Below, piece after piece: positions 60,024 to 64,000 of a stretch of DNA of 64,000 bases (position 1 is its first letter; each line of letters begins with the position of its first letter). The stretch is from Brevibacillus_C sp046036945 (GTDB taxonomy: Bacteria; Bacillota; Bacilli; Brevibacillales; Brevibacillaceae). The stretch spans positions 26,760 to 90,759 of the forward strand of contig NZ_JBJQOQ010000021.1 of NCBI RefSeq assembly GCF_046036945.1, read 5' to 3'. The notes under the pieces were generated by a model that was not told the origin of the DNA, did not search any database, and was given only the letters and a program-made list of their open reading frames with translations. A program made the translations under genes and the position numbers.

Positions 60024-60893
60024 ATGAAAACAGAGCATAAAAAACCTGCCGTATTAGTAAAAATTTTACGAGGACTAGCTGTGGTAATCGGCGCATTTAT
60101 AACAGCCTATGGACTTGAAGCCGTATTAATTCCGAACTTCGTATCCGATGGCGGTGTAACTGGTCTAAGCATCGTTGGATCAGAGCTTATCGGATTGCCG
60201 CTAGGACTCTTAATCGCGGTTCTTAATATTCCGTTTATATTTTTAGGATACAAGCAAATCGGAAAAAGCTTTGCGATTTATTCCGTGCTCGGAATTGCCT
60301 CGCTGGCCGCCGGCACTGCCGTTATGCATCACGTCTCGCCCATCATCGAAGGCGATACGCTGCTGGTAACCGTTGTCGGCGGGATTATTATCGGCTTTGG
60401 AATGGGTCTGGCCTTACGGAATGGCGGAGCTTTGGACGGTATTGATATGTTAGCTGTGTTGCTTTCCCGAAAATTGCCTTTCGGTACAAGCGATCTTATC
60501 CTATTCTTGAACATGTTCGTGTTTATCGTCGTCTCGAGCGTATTCGGCCTTCAAGGTGCTATTTTGTCAGGTATTGCTTATTTTATCGCCTCTAAAGTGA
60601 TTCATATCGTTGAAGAAGGCTTAAGCGGCGCAAAAACGTTTAAAATTATTACCAGACAACCCGAAATCATGGTAGAGACCATTCGTGTCCGCTTAGGGCG
60701 TAGTGCTACATATAATCTCGTACAAGGCGGATATTCCCACGAACAGTTCAAAGAAATTACTTGCGTCATTAACCGATTGGAAGAAAGCAAAATGAAAGAA
60801 ATCATCCATGGAATTGACCCGAGTGCCTTTGTTATGGTATACGACGTAGCGGAAGTAAGAGGCGGAAACTTCAAGAAGCATGATATCCACTAG
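60024..60893 (+). CDS. YitT-family membrane protein with DUF2179
   Basis: ATG 60024 follows GAGGTCG. The 289-aa protein has five to six membrane segments with AYGLEAVLIPNFVSDGGVTG and GFGMGLALRNGGALDGIDML, then a cytoplasmic DUF2179 domain (~residues 200-275: TFKIITRQPEIMVETIRVRL, GGYSHEQFKEITCVI). This is the usual long YitT form; a short form lies at 42259. Codons are AT-richer than in the first 48 kb, suggesting later arrival. Function unknown. Confidence 0.87.
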   Translation: MKTEHKKPAVLVKILRGLAVVIGAFITAYGLEAVLIPNFVSDGGVTGLSIVGSELIGLPLGLLIAVLNIPFIFLGYKQIGKSFAIYSVLGIASLAAGTAVMHHVSPIIEGDTLLVTVVGGIIIGFGMGLALRNGGALDGIDMLAVLLSRKLPFGTSDLILFLNMFVFIVVSSVFGLQGAILSGIAYFIASKVIHIVEEGLSGAKTFKIITRQPEIMVETIRVRLGRSATYNLVQGGYSHEQFKEITCVINRLEESKMKEIIHGIDPSAFVMVYDVAEVRGGNFKKHDIH

Positions 60894-61098
60894 AAGAGTG
60901 GTCGGTCTTAAATGGCTCTGACCGCTTTTCGGCAGAGTGTTGGAGAAAAGCTAAATCATCGCCCTGCTCTGTATGGTGAACTGTGGCCCACAAGAGGGAT
61001 ACTTTGGTAAAAGTAACAGTCAGAATCGGAAAAGTCTATCCCGGTTTGCAAACATTTTTTGCTAAAGGACAAAAAGAAAAGAGTGCCTGCTCCCGTTT

Positions 61099-61158
61099 GA
61101 ACTGTGACCCATAAGAAGGACACTTTGAAAAAAGTGACCCTCTTGTGGGTCACAGTTC
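61099..61158. repeat. Palindromic repeat, copy left of the sigma operon
   Basis: GAACTGTGACCCATAAGAAG and its imperfect complement (right arm GTGACCCTCTTGTGGGTCAC to 61158) form a hairpin with ~25-bp arms. A half copy (GAACTGTGGCCCACAAGAGG) lies at 60978-61006. The same palindrome is at 63925-63978. Confidence 0.75.
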
Positions 61159-61407
61159 AGTTAAAGAGAGAAGCACTCTTTCCTCCACGCTCAAGCGTGT
61201 CTTTGATTATTTTTGCTGGCTTATCTCAATCGGCACTTCCCAGTTGACGTCGCGGTGCTGTTTTGTCAGGATGCCGATGNCAGTTCAGTTAAAGAGAGAA
61301 GCACTCTTTCCTCCACGCTCAAGCGTGTCTTTGATTATTTTTGCTGGCTTATCTCAATCGGCACTTCCCAGTTGACGTCGCGGTGCTGTTTTGTCAGGAT
61401 GCCGATG
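61153..61407. repeat. Exact 127-bp tandem duplication around a single N
   Basis: 61153-61279 and 61281-61407 are identical and are separated by one undetermined base (61280). The right copy holds the 3' end of the anti-sigma gene. Two equal copies joined by N are most simply two contig ends that overlap by 127 bases. The true sequence probably has one copy. Confidence 0.9.
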
Positions 61408-63005
61408 CTAAAGGTCAGCTCATTAGGCTGAACCTCGAGATTTTTAATCACCAATTCACCGCTGATGTGGATCTTACCATCCTTGGCTGTTGTTTTTTCG
61501 TTCAGACTCACCTGATATTCTTTGCCCGTCTCGTCCTTGGCAGTCCAGAACTTGGTCTGCACAATGTCATGGGCAAGGGTACCCTCAATGTCGATCAGTC
61601 CTACCTTCATGGTATTCGGTCCATATGTCCGCTCAGTCAGCCTCATGTTTTTCAAAGTAAAGTGATTGTCTTTTGCCTCAATGTCAATTGGCTTGTTTTT
61701 CAAATCATTCGCGTTGATTTTTATATTGATGCCGGACAATTCTTTTGTATAGATGGAATGGAGCTTAAAAGTAAGCTTCTGTTTGTCTGTCATCGGTACA
61801 AACGAATGCCACCACGTCGTGCCGGACTCGTTTTCCCTCCCATATCTCCCGTTATTAATCTCGTTTTTCATGATGCTCAATTCTTTAACAGGTAAATCGT
61901 CCCATGCAGCCACAACGTTCCCTGCTTCATCGACAAGCTCGTAGGCCATTTCGTAGCCTTGGATTTCATGAGCGAACCAGTAAGGCTGGGTCGATTCATT
62001 TTTGTCAATTAGCTCTTTCTTCTGCGCTTGCACCTCTGGCGTTAATTTGGTCTCCAATGTGAGCAGCGTCGCGCTTGGGGAAAAATCGGCCCGTTTTAAA
62101 TCAATGATCAACCCTTGGGGTGAGGTATATTGCTTGTTAATCGCCACTGATTTGGTTGCCGTTTTCGCCTTAGCCATGTCTACCGGAACACTCACCTGCC
62201 AGTTTCCTTTTTTGCCGGTGATTTCAGTAGAACTGACCTGAACAACCAGTTCATCTGGCAGCGTCTTCTCGCCTGTAATCACCTCGGTCAATTCCCGGTT
62301 TGCCATCAAGTAGTCTCCGCTTTTTCCAAAATTCCAACCCATTTCCTTCGGGTCAAACAATTGGGTTCCCGCTTTGTCCGTAATCACAAACTGGATATCG
62401 CTGTCTTCGCTTAAATCGATCATCTTGCCTTCGCTATCTCTGGCGTCGCAGATGATGGCAATCCGCATCGTGTCAGCCAAAACCTCTTTAACCGTCACGG
62501 TAATGCCTTGGTCGGTGGCTTTCAGGTCAAGCGGCTGCACAAGGCCTTGCACAACCGCCTGCTTCATTCCGGGATCGGCTTTTTCCATCGTGTTAAAAAG
62601 ACTTTTTACATAAGCTGCAAAGGAAGGCGATACGAAGGTTCCCAACGTTACAGCGATGGTCAATCCAGCGGCAACAATAGACATTTTCTTCACGATAACA
62701 ACACTCCTTTTTTTCCAGTTGATTGTCTTTGGCGGCTTCTTATGCGGTCTGATGGTTTTCATTTCACTTATGGGAACGTAAGGATCAACCCTGGCTAAAA
62801 TCCCTTGTTTAAACGTTTCTCCTGGTACCTCTTGTCCCGGTAAATCGATACCAAACTCAAAGTCATCCATATGATCCATAAGCTGCTCCCATTGTTCCTG
62901 ACAATCTGGACAGTCTTCCAGATGCTTCTCCAATCGGCTGCTTTCACTGGTTGAAAGCCCGTTTTCCATATAGTCGATCAATTGTTTAGACTTGTTGCAT
63001 TTCAT
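61335..63005 (-). CDS. Anti-sigma factor with DUF4179-type extracellular domain
   Basis: ATG 63005 follows GGGAGG and overlaps the sigma gene by 20 bp. The 556-aa protein has a zf-HC2 head (HLEDCPDCQEQW), one membrane segment (~residues 102-122, IVAAGLTIAVTLGTFVSPSF) and a large outer part: a DUF4179-type domain (PLDLKATDQGITVTVKEVLA, MRIAIICDARDSEGK) and a beta-rich C-terminal domain. It holds the ECF sigma factor inactive until an outside signal. Its 3' end lies in the duplicated stretch but the reading frame is intact. Confidence 0.88.
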   Translation of the reverse strand: MKCNKSKQLIDYMENGLSTSESSRLEKHLEDCPDCQEQWEQLMDHMDDFEFGIDLPGQEVPGETFKQGILARVDPYVPISEMKTIRPHKKPPKTINWKKRSVVIVKKMSIVAAGLTIAVTLGTFVSPSFAAYVKSLFNTMEKADPGMKQAVVQGLVQPLDLKATDQGITVTVKEVLADTMRIAIICDARDSEGKMIDLSEDSDIQFVITDKAGTQLFDPKEMGWNFGKSGDYLMANRELTEVITGEKTLPDELVVQVSSTEITGKKGNWQVSVPVDMAKAKTATKSVAINKQYTSPQGLIIDLKRADFSPSATLLTLETKLTPEVQAQKKELIDKNESTQPYWFAHEIQGYEMAYELVDEAGNVVAAWDDLPVKELSIMKNEINNGRYGRENESGTTWWHSFVPMTDKQKLTFKLHSIYTKELSGINIKINANDLKNKPIDIEAKDNHFTLKNMRLTERTYGPNTMKVGLIDIEGTLAHDIVQTKFWTAKDETGKEYQVSLNEKTTAKDGKIHISGELVIKNLEVQPNELTFSIGILTKQHRDVNWEVPIEISQQK

Positions 63006-63555
63006 AGCCAAGAGCCTCCCTTCCTTCTGGATCACTCATGGTCTCCCGCAGCTTTTTTCGCGCCCGATACAGCCGCATCTGTACAGTGCTAATCGGGATC
63101 GCCAGCCTTTCACCGATCTCCTGATAGCTTAAAAACTGAAAATACCGGAGGATAAACACCGTGCGATAATCTTTATCCAGCGCCAGTATCCTTTCACCTA
63201 AAGCCATTTGCCGCTCTTTTTGCAAATAAACGGTTTCCGGCGTGTCCTTCTGAACCAGCTCAAACTCGATGCCGGAAATGCTCGGCGTACGTTTACGCTT
63301 CCTCAGCTCATCTACGCATCGATTGGCCGCGATACGATACAACCAGGCTGAGAAGCTCCGGTCCGGTTTATACTCCTGCAAGTGGCTGTACGCCTTGATA
63401 AAAATCTCTTGGGCAATGTCCTGCGTATCCGCTGTATTTCCCAGCATTTTTCGCAGCAGAGAAAAAACTCTGACCTTATACTTGTCGATGATCTCTCCAA
63501 AAGCTTGTTTATCTCCTTGCAGAACCCTGTCAATGATCTCCTGATCGTCCTGCAT
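62986..63555 (-). CDS. ECF RNA polymerase sigma factor (second copy)
   Basis: ATG 63555 follows GGGAGGTAAAAA. The 189-aa protein has region 2 (VFSLLRKMLGNTADTQDIAQ, EIFIKAYSHLQEYKPDRSFS, AWLYRIAANRCVDELRKRKR) and region 4 (LDKDYRTVFILRYFQFLSYQ, EIGERLAIPISTVQMRLYRA). It forms an operon with the anti-sigma gene. It is a different group from the sigma at 18926. The promoter lies somewhere in 63556-63680; no clear ECF hexamers could be fixed. Confidence 0.92.
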   Translation of the reverse strand: MQDDQEIIDRVLQGDKQAFGEIIDKYKVRVFSLLRKMLGNTADTQDIAQEIFIKAYSHLQEYKPDRSFSAWLYRIAANRCVDELRKRKRTPSISGIEFELVQKDTPETVYLQKERQMALGERILALDKDYRTVFILRYFQFLSYQEIGERLAIPISTVQMRLYRARKKLRETMSDPEGREALGYEMQQV

Positions 63556-63789
63556 TTTTTACCTCCCATCCAAAAAGGGTGCTGCGCAGCCTCTGCCTTT
63601 TTGTTTGTTCACTAATGTATAACGAATTTAAAATGGAAACCTTTCTCTTTTAGGTGGAAAATTTAAATGTAACGTTCACAGAGTCAAGGCAAACGGCTGT
63701 CGTGTATTGCTTTTCCCCTTTAATAAAGGGACGACTATTTGGCTGAGGTGAACAAGCATTTTTTGACCTAAAGGGAAACGATAGTTAAG

Positions 63790-63836
63790 AAAAAAAGGTA
63801 TTCAGGAACGTGTTTTTTCGTTCTTGAGTACCTTCA
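63790..63836 (-). terminator. Hairpin terminator, minus strand
   Basis: AAGGTATTCAGGAACG pairs with CGTTCTTGAGTACCTT with few mismatches, and on the minus strand a run of seven T follows. No gene it could serve lies between here and the window end. The rest of 63556-64000 shows no gene. Confidence 0.65.
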
Positions 63837-63924
63837 TAATTTCCCATTCAGATTTCTGAGCACTTATGCGATTAACTATAGTTCTTTAAATTTGTAATAA
63901 AGAACTACAGAAATACTTTATATG

Positions 63925-63978
63925 AACTGTGACCCATGAGAAGGACACTTTGAAGAAAGTGACCCTCTTGTGGGTCAT
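63925..63978. repeat. Palindromic repeat, copy right of the sigma operon
   Basis: GAACTGTGACCCATGAGAAG and the right arm GTGACCCTCTTGTGGGTCA repeat the palindrome at 61099-61158 with a few changes and in the same orientation. Together they bracket the sigma/anti-sigma operon. Confidence 0.75.
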
Positions 63979-64000
63979 TTGTGTTTTAATCAATCTAATT

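Noticed and set aside
1..64000. CRISPR arrays, rRNA genes and complete insertion sequences
   Set aside because: No regular spacer-repeat pattern or rRNA core strings were seen; the only transposase found is the broken IS110-type gene.

Overview
The window reads as a chromosome segment of a fairly GC-rich, spore-former-type Firmicute, most likely Brevibacillus or a close Paenibacillaceae relative. Reasons: strong GGAGG-type ribosome sites, frequent TTG/GTG starts, Bacillus-type gene families (YtnP, YjcF/YjcG/YjcH, YjcD, YutG/PgpA, YwaD, YhcX halves, LCP, AzlCD, yybP-ykoY riboswitch) and many T-tailed hairpin terminators. The genus is an inference.

Layout. Positions 1-48 kb are compact core-type chromosome: a SEC-C protein operon; a nitrilase/MFS pair divergent from a GNAT gene; an LCP cell-wall enzyme; cardiolipin synthase; an SPFH/ribbon-helix-helix operon with a likely operator; YtnP lactonase; a drug-type MFS; an SGNH esterase; an ABC exporter; an ECF sigma/anti-sigma pair behind an XPB-type helicase; a CorC-type CBS protein; TerB; an intracellular subtilase; surE; thpR; an amino-acid binding lipoprotein; a MocR-azlC-azlD operon; a Mn-riboswitch-controlled TerC gene; a RacA-like protein; ZIP; fabI; a UvrD-like helicase; an M28 aminopeptidase; a second CorC paralogue; YitT; an MBL protein; PHP; the yjcF/G/H-like group; and pgpA. 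Positions 48.06-49.24 kb hold no gene I can support and include a strongly G+T-rich stretch.

Positions 49.3-58.6 kb are a decayed prophage inserted in the 3' end of a tRNA-Val gene. An imperfect 47-nt copy of the tRNA 3' end lies at the far end, and a truncated integrase sits beside the tRNA. Most recognisable phage genes (XkdX, tail protein, holin, XhlA, DUF1906 and GH25 lysins, repressor) are broken. Among them are three copies of a conserved ~165-nt block that ends in a 34-nt group II intron domain V (CGC triad, GAAA loop, two-nt bulge) and a domain VI-like hairpin. Each block is followed at once by a different open Ig/Fn3-like exon that has no start codon of its own and begins with AGC in frame. 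The layout resembles the multi-exon alternatively spliced group II intron of a Clostridium tetani S-layer gene; I could not find domains I-IV or a 5' exon in the window. This is the most unusual system here.

Positions 58.6-64 kb are AT-richer accessory DNA: an IS110-type transposase wreck, a second YitT gene, an ECF sigma/anti-sigma pair flanked by palindromic repeats, and an assembly scar (single N between two identical 127-bp copies).
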